A stretch of DNA of 64,000 bases from Macquaria australasica. Lineage: Eukaryota; Chordata; Actinopteri; Centrarchiformes; Percichthyidae. This document shows, piece by piece, positions 25,900 to 37,897 of the stretch. A program made the translations under genes and the position numbers. The stretch's first letter is position 1. Each line of letters starts with the position of its first letter. The stretch spans positions 1 to 64,000 of the forward strand of contig SEMN01001024.1 of assembly GCA_005408345.1 (NCBI GenBank). The letters are read 5' to 3'. The notes under the pieces were generated by a model. That model saw nothing but the letters and a program-made list of their open reading frames with translations, had not been told where the DNA came from and did not search any database.

Positions 25900-26200
25900 T
25901 TTTTAAAAACAGGAGTAGTTCAGAGTAGTTAGCTTACTTTTACAGTCCGAAACCACCTCTGAATTAGTTAGAAAAACAGGCGCTCCGCTCGGTAACAATG
26001 GTAGAGCGAAGAAAAGCTCTTTGTTCAACAGCTCCAAACAACGCTTTCATTTACTTACACTCCCTCCGCCACAACGGCGAGGAGCCGCTCCGCCGCCGGT
26101 AACACCAGCTAATATTCAACCGGCGGAACGAGCCCCGTTACACGAGCACACGCGAAGTTAGCGACCGATTCATATCCTCACTATGTTTCTACTTGTTCGA
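25900..26200 (-). promoter_or_regulatory. phc2: probable phc2 CpG-rich promoter / 5' UTR exon
   Basis: GC- and CpG-rich sequence (CCTCCGCCACAACGGCGAGG; GCTCCGCCGCCGG) stands out from the AT-rich surroundings about 1.1 kb upstream of the phc2 ATG. A CAG directly before 24930 could be the acceptor that brings a 5' UTR exon from here to the start-codon exon. The transcription start is not determined. Confidence 0.5.
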
Positions 26201-26785
26201 GCTGCAGACTGCACAATCCTCTCGGTGTGTACGCGTGTGCCTATAGACCAAGCTCGAGAGATTCACATCAAGGACTTCCGGCAATAACTTTCAAATTTAA
26301 AGCCCATACATATCTATACATATATTTATAAATATCTATGAATATTTGTTTCTTTCTTGCAGAATGTGTATTATAATCATACAGTAAATGGTATTTTGAC
26401 CAAAAAAGGCCCACTTACTAGCTTTTCTCCTTTAAATCTCTACTTTTAGTGGTTGTCAGGACAACCGTGAGATGAAGTTGAAAGCTCTGGAATAAAAAGC
26501 TAATAAGTCGATCTTGATTTTTTTTGTGGTCAAACTACTGTTTCTATGTCAGAAATTAACTTTCAAGGCAAACTACACCATCTGTGGAGGACTGTAAGAT
26601 GCAGCTGATTGCCCCGGGAAAAAGCTAGTAAGTGGACCTTGAGTTTACTTCCTAAATGTGCACCATAGGGAATCTTACACTGGTCCATGCAGCCAGGTCG
26701 TGCTCGTCCAGTTTCACGGATTTATTCTGAAGGCAAAGTGTTTTAGTTCTAGAATTATCATGAACGTTGGCCAGCTTTACAATAT

Positions 26786-26841
26786 GTGTAGTAGTAGTAG
26801 TAGTAGTAGTAGTCGTCGTCGTCGTAGTAGTAGAAGTAGTG
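26786..26841. repeat. (TAG)n/(CGT)n trinucleotide repeat
   Basis: Trinucleotide repeats (GTAGTAGTAG... then CGTCGTCGTCG then TAGTAG) directly abut the 3' end of the minus-strand LINE fragment. A second TAGTAGTAG tract lies at its other end near 27863. Confidence 0.9.
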
Positions 26842-27866
26842 AATGAATGAATGCATGAATGAGTGAATATTTTATTTTTAACATTAACTAACAACAAACC
26901 AAACATCCCGATGATTCCACCACCATCTAACAGCATAATACATCAACAGCATCCAAACGTGTAGAAGCACAAACATGTTCCAGACATCAACATAACCCTC
27001 TCAGACATAACGCTCCAGGATATAACCCACAACCGAACAGATATACCGGCACTCAAACACAGCCCCATCACAATACACAATACACCAATCCAAACAAGAC
27101 AAAACAAAGAAAGAAAGAAAACACACACACACACACACACACGCACACACAAACGCCAGCGTTTGAGGGCTTTATCTATAATTTTCTGTCATCAAAAGGG
27201 TATTAAAGCTCCATTCTCCATACCTATCAAATCCAAATCAATAACCTTTTTAAAACAATATTTGTCGTAAATTATGATATAAAGGGCAGTGTAAAATAAA
27301 ATGTATTTTGTTCTCCACCTCGTTTAGCTCACAGTATTCACAGAGTCTTTCATCTTCACCTCTATATCCTCCAAATGTGAAAACATTTGTAATCTTTCTA
27401 AGATAAACAATAGGTTCTCAGTTTTGGGCTTTTGCCAGATTTCTTCTGGCCATGATTGTGTGCATTTAGCCTGGACTTAGTGTTTTAACTCCTTCACTTC
27501 CACATTTGGTTTTAGAAAATAATTTTCTTCAAATCCATGTTATTTGTGTAACTCAAATAATTCAGATACCCATTCGCCTCCAACAGACAAATCCCAGTAG
27601 AGTATTTTGCTAGCCACCCTGTTGGTTGGTAAACTGCCGGTCCCCCATCTTACTTCACGAGTCCTACCCCATGTCTCCATTAACTGCCAAACCAGGCACA
27701 TATTTATGAAGTCCCCGAAATAATCGAATAGCCCAATTATGGACCCGTTCGTTTTTCTGAAATCTTTTGTGACCCCATATTCCTGACATGTAATCTAAAA
27801 CAGGACATACACGTGTTTCATACAGTTTGGAATATGTAGAATAATCCATATCTCTCACCATTTTAG
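26842..27866 (-). mobile_element. non-LTR retrotransposon 3' fragment
   Basis: The minus strand reads LYETRVCPVLDYMSGIWG...AIRLFRGLHKY, a typical C-terminal part of a non-LTR reverse transcriptase, then a Cys/His-containing tail (EDERLCEYCE...) and a 3' UTR ending AAAATAAAATATTCACTCATTC next to simple repeats. It is 5'-truncated, carries stop codons and contains an (AC)n tract at 27121-27145. The clade is not certain. Confidence 0.75.
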
Positions 27867-27899
27867 TAGTAGTAGGAGAAGTAGCTGATAAACACCATT

Positions 27900-28770
27900 A
27901 AATACTGTTCATTTCCACTTTAAGATGATACATTTTTACAAAAACCACCTGAGGTACCTACAGCTGTCAAATTTACACAATATGTTAATTTCAGATTAAA
28001 CCCATTTTAAAATGTTTCACTGCATACATGATTTTGTGTTGCATATATTCACATTTTAAATGAAAATATAAATAAAAAATATTTTTCACTATATGTACAA
28101 AACACTATATTTTTTATGCATTTAAAAGATTGATGAACACGCCTCTGATACAGTGTCAACAAGTGGGAGTTAATAAATTAAATTAGATTAAATTGTACAC
28201 TATAAGAATAATTAAAACCATTAGGAGCCTGTGTTTGAATCTATTGCATAAAGAAAAAAAGCTGCAGTCTAGCAGCACGATCGCTTCCTGCCTAGCGATT
28301 TCACTTTCAAAATAAAAGACAAGAACTTTGTAACAAACGTTGGCATCTTCACTGTAATGAGAGGGCTGAGAGTCTAAAAAAAACTATACGAGATATTCTG
28401 GGGAACCCTGTGTTGTTTAAAGGTTTTAAAATGGGTTTATTGTCTTCCCTACACAATGCAATGTCAACAAGTGGGAGTCAGTTAAAACATACGTTACTGA
28501 TGCTGATCAATGTAGCCTACACTATCCCCTTAAAATCAAATAAACATATTATCATTTTAAATGGTTAACATTAAAACGTTTATGTTGCCTATATCCATTC
28601 AATATTTATTTATTGCACTATTTGCATTGTATTATTTTCAACTCAGAAACACTTGACTTGTATATAGACATTTTATTTATATTGTTGGTTTATATATATA
28701 TATATTCCTCCTATGTGTGGAAACATACTTGGCCAATTAAGCTGATTCTGATTCTTTATTTTGAAGTAGG
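27900..28770. other. AT-rich intergenic DNA, no gene seen
   Basis: Low-complexity AT-rich sequence, including a short (TA)n at about 28688-28705. A minus-strand open frame at 28772-28996 has no recognisable similarity and overlaps the expected 5' region of the cyclase gene. I do not call it a gene. Confidence 0.5.
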
Positions 28771-29028
28771 CCTATGCAAGCGGAAGTTGAGAAGACGCTG
28801 CTGCTGACTTGGTGCTTCCAGTAACGGGGAATCTGTTCAGTACGGTCCCCCCTCTGCAGTGACTCCGTCCTGTGAGGCCAACTCTGAGGTAGTGAACTAA
28901 CTGCAGCGCGAGTCTCATGTCATCGCTTGTCTTGATGAAAAAAGAGTGTTTCGCACCTGGGACCTTGTCCTCGGCTTCTCTCAAAAGAAGATTCATAGAG
29001 AATAGGAGGGTCGCTCCGGGGGCGCAGC

Positions 29029-32000
29029 ATGATGCGGACAGCGACTGTCAGCTGTGCAGGTGAGACACACGAAACTCTCCCATGAAGTTTGAATTCACTG
29101 GAACAAACCTGCTGATCCAGCTGCTGGCTGAGCTTTGATCGGTCTCAGTAAGTAACTTTAGATGGTTCACACAGACACCGTCCTCAGGTCAGGATCTCGA
29201 CCTGCTGACACCGTCCTCAGGTCCAATCAGGATCTGCTTAGGTACACTGCGTCCTCCTCAGGTCCGGATCAGTATCTGCTCACACACACAGTCCTCAGGT
29301 CCGGATCAGGACCTGTTCACACTGACATGGCTTTCAAATTCAGGAGACTGTCTCAATTAGGCTATATATGTGGAGATTGTCTTTTAAGGATTTTAAAAGC
29401 TAAAAAAATAATTTCTTGTCTTAACTGTGTTTATTTTATCGATAAGTGGCGAAAGGGTCAAGTAAGTAGAAAGTAATTTAAACGCATAATGATGAATAAT
29501 GGGAATTCATGTATCAGTCAATTTATCTCTTTCTTCTCTGACATTATTTTGAAACTTTCCAAAACCAACAATGCGTCAAATATTCCCACTGCCTGCAGAA
29601 GTGTGCCAGGTGTGAAGGTGAGAAGGTACAGTTTGAAGCTCACTGAACCCTAAAGCCTCCTTCAGTAATTCACCAGTTGTATTCCTGTTTTTCCAGGTGT
29701 TCCATATTTTCCCTGTCTGGCAGTAGTCGCACTGTTCGCCGGATTCTGACAGCCTGCATACTCTCCTTCCTGGCCCTGCTTGGCTCTGTATCCATTGACC
29801 TCAGCTCCAACTTTGACTTGCTGCACACTACGGAGGCGGCTTACGACGAGCTGACTTCATGCAGGACGATAGCTATCCTGCAACTCATCAGTAAGCTTCA
29901 GAAGATGAGACGTTTATTTACCAAAGACATAGGCAATGAGACATTGGAGGCAAGTTTTTCAGAGGTTGTGTTTCCTGTGTTTGGTCATCTCTCTGGCGAA
30001 ATGGCGGGTCACACTAACAGCCATGGGCTCCCTTGCAGTATTGAGTTGGCTGGATTTTGCCAGGAGATGAGGAGGAGTGTTCAAGAATTTCTAAATGCTT
30101 CATTGGATACAAACAGCACAAGTGAAAATGGTCCTTCTGCTTATTCCCTGGTCATCGGAAGACTTCTTGACATCTGGGGTACAGTCGAAGATACTTTAGT
30201 CCAAGTCAAACAGAATGCTAACTGGAGAGATGTGCTGTCTGCAAGACTTCTGGTCACATTCATAGAGCTCAACCACCAGTTGTTAGACTTCCCCCACATG
30301 GCAACTCACAGTGACTTCCAGTACAAGTGGACTTATGTACTAAGCTACCTCGGCTTTGCCAGGGTTATGACGGAACGACTGAATGACTGCTGGTTAGAGA
30401 ACATAGACCTCAAGTTAAACTCAAGCCAGCATGTAAAACATTCTTGGATTTTTGACACAAGTCTGTGGCAGATCTCTGGAGCAGGAACAGAGCTTCTGTC
30501 TGGGTCTCACACTGGAGTTCAGGGTCTGACAAACACTCAGCAGTGCTTGTTTGATCATGCGGTGCCGGCTCTCAGGTTGGCGTCTCGATCCGTGTCTTCG
30601 GGCCTCAGTATGAGAGTCTGCCTGCTGGTCATAGCCTGCCTCATCTACCCGGTGGCGATGTTCTCTTTCAAGCAGATGACCGAGTGGATACAGAACTACG
30701 CCCAGAGCTTAAAGGAGAAGACGGAGGACCTGAAGCGCCAGAGGCAGCTGGCTGAGGATCTGCTGCACCAAATGCTGCCCAAGTCAGTCGCCAAGCAGCT
30801 CCGCCAGCAAAAACATGTCAAGGCAGAGAGCTATGAAAAGGTTGGGCAGTGAATCAACTCAATTTTTCAGGCAACAGATATACTTTGAATCAATCCTACA
30901 GCAACCAATCACATTGTTTGTCAGTACAGACCAGCAGACAGACAACAGATGATGCATCAGATTATTACATTCAGATCTAAAGCAGAACATTTAGTTCAGA
31001 AATGATAAATGATTGTAGCTGAGTCACAGGAATAACACACCAAGACACACCTGATCAATTTCATTTAAACTTTAGAAAAGCATTCATTATTATGTAAATT
31101 CACCAGCTGTTACTCTTTTTAAAACATTTAAATGACATTACATTTGGTCTTGGACTTGACTTGGAACTTGTTAGTCTTGACTTGTGACTTGACTTGAGAG
31201 TTGTCGGTCTGAACTTGGGACTTGTTGGTCTTGACTTGTGACTTGACTTGGGAATTGTTGGTCTGGACCTGGGACTTGGAAAACTCTATCCCCCGGCTCC
31301 TTCTTTCCACAATCTTTCTTTTCTTGAATAACAAGGAGCTGGAAACCAAAGGGTGTTAAAGTGTTAATGGAACTATTATTGTGTTAAAGTATAAAGAGAC
31401 TGATAATATAAGTATTTATTACGTATATTTGACTTTTTAATGTCCATGAGGGAAACTCATCTTGCAACAAGGCACAATAAAACCAACTGCAACACATACT
31501 GTGTGCAAACCTTAAAGGCAAATGGTAGAAACAGACAGTTGAAGACACATAAGACAATAACCTTTCCCCTTCACGCTCCTCCCCATTCACTTTTAACATG
31601 TAACCGAACTAATTCAGACCATATAATGTTGTGAGGGTTGTGGGGTGCAGCTGCGAGGAGGCTACCTCTGCAAGGTCTGCAAACGCAATGAATATTTGTG
31701 TTTGCTGCCTTTGTTGCTATTGTTGGCGTAATTACCTATAATTGCTCTGTTCCATATTCATCAGGAGATAAAACAAGTTATATTTGTGAAAATTGCGACT
31801 GGCTTATTGAAGAGGTTTGAAGCAGCTGTACCAAAAGCACTCTGCACGGGGAGGGGAGGGGGTATTACTGAATAGGACCACAGGCTAATTTTTATACTCA
31901 TTTGTAGCTCTTGAGTGTTCTGGAAAGAATACGTAAGACCCACCGATTCTTCTTTTTGTTCTAAACTAACCAGAAAAGTAAAGCTCTGAGCCCTGACGGA

Positions 32001-35000
32001 TGCGGTCCAGTAAAGAGCACTGATGCTGCTCATCTAGAGCAGCATATGTGACACCTGTTACCAATGAAGATGGTGTATTTCTGTTTTTTAGCCTGCTGTC
32101 ATTGATATAAATGGGTGGACAAAATAATAGAAACACCTGAACATTATAACCCTCATGAAGGGAGGATTTATTGTAGGATAGTTGTATTAGACTGTGTTAG
32201 TTTTAGCCAGGTGTCCCTACTAAACTGGACACTGAGTGTATGTTTGCCCAGTTTTGTCCAGTACAATTAATAATGCAAACTGGTGGAGTCACTTCTCTCC
32301 ATTTTGTTCCAGGTGACCATTTTTTTCTCAGACATTGTGGGCTTCACTTCTATCTCTGCGTCCTGTACTCCTCTGCAAGTGGTGGAGATGCTCAACAACC
32401 TCTACATGTGCTTTGACACACGCATTGACTCCTACAATGTCTACAAGGTATCAATGAAATGTCAGCACACACACACACACACAAAGAAAATTCACAAAGT
32501 TTTACTGTGACAGTCGGCCCTTCTTTTCTTTAAAATTTTGTGAAAAATATCCTCATCTGCTTTCCTCCTGAGAGTGTCCTGTCCACCTCACTGTGACCAC
32601 AAGACTTCAGGAAGCAGTTGTTCAAGAAATAGTTCCAACATGTAATTCCCTGAGCTTTAGAGATGTTGGTAGGTCTGTTTTTGAACTTTAGACAGAGCTA
32701 GGCTAGCTGTTTCCCTCTGTTTCCAGTCTTTATGCTAAGCTAGGCTAACCACGTCCTGTATCCAGCTCACTCAATTAAACAATTTTATTAACTCACACAA
32801 TAAGTTCGAAATGTTTCAATCAGGTTTTCGGGCAAATCATAGCACTGAAACGGCCCTAGTAAAAGTAGTCAATGACATCAGGATACATCTAGATGACAAT
32901 AAACCTTCGGTGTTGGTACTACTTGATCTGAGTGCTGCTTTTGATACAGTTGATCACAAAATTCTTTTAAAATAGACTGAGGAATCACATTGGACTGTCA
33001 GGTACTGTTTTTAACTGGTTCTCCTCTTATCTTTCTGGCAGAGAGTTCTTTGTTGTAATTAATGATAACTTCTCCAAAACCTCCAAAATAACCTGTGGGG
33101 TTCCCCAAGGATCAATTTTAGGGCCACTTCTTTTTAATCTATATATGTTACCCCTCGGTGATGTCATCAGGAGACACGGCATCTCTTTCCATAGTTATGC
33201 TGATGACACAGGGCCAATTGATTCCCTTTTTAAATATATTTTAGATATTAATGTCTGGATGTCACAAAACTTTTTTACAGCTCAACTCAATTTTAGTCGT
33301 AGGTTCTAAAGCTCAGAGACAGAAACTGGTCGCAAAATTAAATTCCCTTGGACTTACCCCAAGCCAACAAGCAAGAAACCTTGGTGTGGTCTTTGACTCA
33401 GATCTAAACTTTATGGCTCACATGGGGTATGTGACCAAATCTTCTTTTTATCACCTTAAAAATATTGCTAAAGTGCGAACATTTCTCTCTAAGTGACAAA
33501 GAGTGACTAATGCACGCTTTTATATCGAGCAGGCTGGACTACTGTAATGCTCTCCTATCTGGTCTACCCAAAAAAGGTATAAATCAGCTGCAGCTGATTC
33601 AGAACTCTGTGGCCCGAGTGCTGACCAGGACCAGAAGGAGAGAACACATTACGCCTGTTTTAAAGTCCTTACATTTGCTGCCTGTCAGTTTCCGTATTGA
33701 TTTTAAAATTATTTTAATTGTTTTTAAAGCACTTCATGGTCTTGCACTGGCATATATATTTCACATGTTTAAGTGTATGAACCAGTACGGCCCCTCAGGT
33801 CCTCTGGCACGAGTCTGCTAGTTGTTCCAAAATGCAGGACAAAAACCTTTGGTGAGGCAGGTTTTAGCATTTATACTCCGAGCCGCTGGAACAGTCTGCC
33901 TGAGGATCTCAGGGCAGCTGGAAGTGTGGAAATTTTTAAACGGAAACTTAAAACCTACCTCTTCAGCCTGGCTTTTGATTAAGAATGTTTTATAGACATT
34001 ACTTACTTTATTTTACTCAACTGCTTTTACGTATTTATGTGGTGAAATCCTATTCCATTTTATTTTCTGTTATTTATTATTAATTAATTTTTATTTTTAT
34101 TAGTTATCTTACTCATTTTATTTATTTATTTATTTTGTATTATTTTATTTTTTTTGTCTTTTAAATCTATTTTATCTAGTTTTTAGTCTAGTTTTTATGT
34201 TTGTTTGTTTTTATTATAACTTTTAAATCTATTTTATTACTTTTTCATCACTGTTATTTTTCTTGCGTGCATTGGTCTCAAATTCCTAAAATAGTTTTTT
34301 TCTGTTTGTTGTTGCTGTTGTTTTTATGGTCTACACTTGTTCTGTCTTATTATCTGTGAAGCACTTTGAACTGCACTTACCTGTATGAAAGGTGCTATAC
34401 AAATAAAGTTTGATTGATTGATTGATTGTAGTGAACACACAGACATGAGACTGAGATCCATCTGAACATCTGACTCTCAGAAAGAAAGAGAAGAAGCAAA
34501 TCTCCTAAATGTTGAACTATTACTCTGACATTAGCACTCACTCAGAAGGTCGAAGGGTGGGAGTGGTTTAGATCTGTCTAAATGTAACACAGATTGATTC
34601 TTGGGCTGTGGACAAATGATGAGTAGTATATAGTAGTTGGTTAGCACACACACATGCTTTATTGAAGTGTGTATACTGTGCAGCTCAGTTCCCATTTAAA
34701 CTGTGTTTCAGTTGTTGTGTGTATGCCTGTAGTCCCCACCTCACTACAAAACCTACAGAAGCTGCAGCAGAGAACGAGCATGTGGTACCGGCCTCAGACT
34801 GCTAATTAGTCTGATAAGCTGCAGCTGAGCCTCCCTGGTTCACCTGCAGACAGCGCTGAAACCACACCTCTCTGCCACAGAAGTATATGCAGCACATATT
34901 AACATAAATGACAGTTTGTTACATGTGTTAAATGTTTTGTGCAGCCTGAAATGTATTTGCAGAGGGCAAAAATTAGGGAGCTTGTTGAGGTTGATAAACA

Positions 35001-37855
35001 GGCAGTGAGCTCTGCCTAAGAAGACGACTATATGGGAAAAACGTCCCCTAGGCAAACAAGTGGTGTTGTACATGCTGGCTTACCAGGACACTTCAACACA
35101 CCATAGCCATCATTAATGTTATTCATTTGTTCTTTCTCAGCCATTTAAGCACCACTAAATGAATGAGAATGAACAAATTAATTACTAAAGGTATTGTATC
35201 TGGTAGTAGGAATGTTGCACTCAGTTTACAGATGGATATCAGTTGAGCAGATCACTAAATTACTGGGTGTTGTGTGTTAGATAATCTACTGTCTTGATCT
35301 GATCAGATTGATCACATTGTTTCCATGATGGCAAATGTTCTACATATGTTCCATCTTCTGTTATGATTGACATCAGTCAGTCACAGTGCACAGTCACTGC
35401 ACCTGCTTGTTGTTCATCAAGAAATAGATCCAGCACGTAACTAATCTCACCACAAACTGCTGTTTTTAACTTTCTGTTATATGGATACAGCATGTTGATC
35501 AGTGAGTTTTAGAGGTGTATTTTTAGGCTAGCTGTTTCCCTCTGCTTCCTGACTCGTCTTCTACTATATGATATATCTGGACAAACGTACCACTTGCTGT
35601 TTTTTGTTCTTTCCAATTTTCAAACTGTAAAAACATGAAACATGGAAAAACACCAAATTCTGATAGTTATTGTCAGCGTCATTCCCTGATTGGTCCATGT
35701 ATCTTCCTGGGATGATTCAGTTGTCAGTGTTTGGTTAAGATCTTGAGTTTTATTTGAGCAAACTTTTATCAAACTACCAAACCAGGTGGAGACGATCGGG
35801 GATGCATACATGGTGGTGAGCGGTCTGCCTGAGAGGAACGGGGACAGACATGCGGACGAGATCGCCAAGATGGCACTGGATCTGGTAGCAGCCGTCAGAC
35901 AGGTCTCCATCCCTCACATGCCCAACCACAGGCTACAGCTCCGAGCAGGCATCCACACAGGTGAGACGAGCAGGTCAGGTCTGTACTGTCAACACAAAAT
36001 GATCACCTGTGCAGGGATTGAAAGGGTATTGATCAGTACAGTGACTTAGTGACATCTTGGTCAGGTGCCAATACTTTGCACCAGGGCAAGAAACCTTGAA
36101 AACTACGGGCCACATGAGAGGATGATTCTCAGTAATTGTGACCCCTTGACCTTTCCTCTAGCACCACCCTCAGGTCAAATATTCCACTTGGCCAACAGTT
36201 GCTCTACGACAACTTATCCAGAAAACTAATCACTGGATTTCCATAATATTTGTGATGGATATTCATTCATCACAAATATTTGAGCTTTAATCTTGTTCCA
36301 CTGCAGAACAAAATATCAAAATTTGCTCATAACATAATCACATAATCCTATTTTAATCACGCAACAACAAGTGCAGAGTGGGAGGTCTTGGTCTCATAGA
36401 CAGTGTGGGAGTCTACACCTGTTATTTTAGTTTATGTATGTGCAGTAGCACAAAGTGTTAAAGGGCTGGCTGAAGGTGAATATAGATCAGAGGGTTAGGT
36501 GATTAAGAAATACACTCCCAACCAATCACATCATGGGAAGCATGACGACAGCAGTTCAACAAATGGAAAGACACTTCTTCAGGAAATCATGTTGTCTGGA
36601 TATTTATGAAAGCATCAATCCAACATTATTGAAGTCAAGATTCTACTGTACTGTTGTAAATGGTCACATCATATCTTAAAATAATGCATTTCAAGAATAA
36701 AACATGAAACACTGATTTAATGAAGGTAAACAATGGATGGTCGTGTATAATGGCACTCAATACAATGTACACTCAGTACTGTGCCTGACCGCAGTGCTTG
36801 CCAACACAGGGACATTGGAGCGCTGCTTGGTCATTGCATGCATGAAAAGATGGCCCATTGTCATAAAATTTACTGAGCACGTTCATGCTCTCAAGAGCCT
36901 GAGCCTCTTGATTTTTGTGACCACCCTTGGGACAAAATTGATAGAACTTTGGTGATCCTCTGCCTTTTCATCTAGTCAACATTTAAATGTGTCCAATACT
37001 TTTGTTTATGACCACATAACTGCAGATCTAATGACATTCCCATCAGCCTCAGCTGTACTTTTTGTTTACTGCTAATTAGCTAATGTTAGCATGCTAACAC
37101 GCTAAACTAAGATGGCAACAAAGATAAACATTACCCTAAACGCTGCACATCAGCATGTTAGTTTTGTCATTGTGAGCACGTTAGCATGCTATTGTTAGCA
37201 TTTAGCACCGCTGTGCCTACATACCATGGATGTATAAAGAGAACTGGGTTCATTCCTATGAAAGCTGCTCAGTGGCGCATGAAGTCAAAAAGTTCCACTT
37301 CCAGGGTATAAAATTACCTGGATCTTCCACATAGCTTCCGCGTTGTGCAGCCCATAGAGCAAGCACCCTAACTTTTCTTTTACCCCTCCTCTCAACCGCT
37401 CCGTCTCAGGCTCACTCACATGAATGGCAGTGACTCTATAACTGCATTTGGCTATTTATGCATTTTTACAACTTTTAGGACATAATGATTTAAATAAGGG
37501 TTATTTAAGTGTTCGTACTGGCTACTGGTTGTACCAAAAAAAAATAAAACATTTTTTAATTATCCGCTGATTTACAGATGTCTCTTTCACAATGTAAGTC
37601 TATGGCAAAAAGTCTCTTGGGGCCTGTGTGCATCACACAATAGTCAGTATGTAGTTCTTTTTCTCCAGCCCTGTTGCATTGTGGGATGTATTGAACTTCT
37701 TGCAGCAGACTGACGCACAGCTGTTTTTCTCCTCGCTTTAAAGGTCCATGTGTGGCGGGAATCGTGGGCTACAAGATGCCAAGATACTGTCTGTTTGGAG
37801 ATACGGTCAATACGGCATCTAGAATGGAGTCCACCAGCCTGCGTATGTGCACACA

Positions 37856-37897
<42 letters not shown>

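Noticed and set aside
26652..26936. Thr-rich minus-strand frame
   Set aside because: It is a translation of the (TAG)n/(CGT)n trinucleotide tract.
28772..28996. Minus-strand frame MNLLLREAEDKVPGAKHSFF...
   Set aside because: It is open and begins with ATG, but has no recognised family and overlaps the presumed 5' region of the cyclase. Not enough to call a gene.
29162..29476. Plus-strand 104-codon frame in cyclase intron 1
   Set aside because: It is a product of a minisatellite. It has no splice sites giving a continuous protein with the cyclase.
31128..31349. Minus-strand frame with SQVKSQVKTNK repeats
   Set aside because: It is a translation of the ACTTG minisatellite in a cyclase intron, not a repeat protein.
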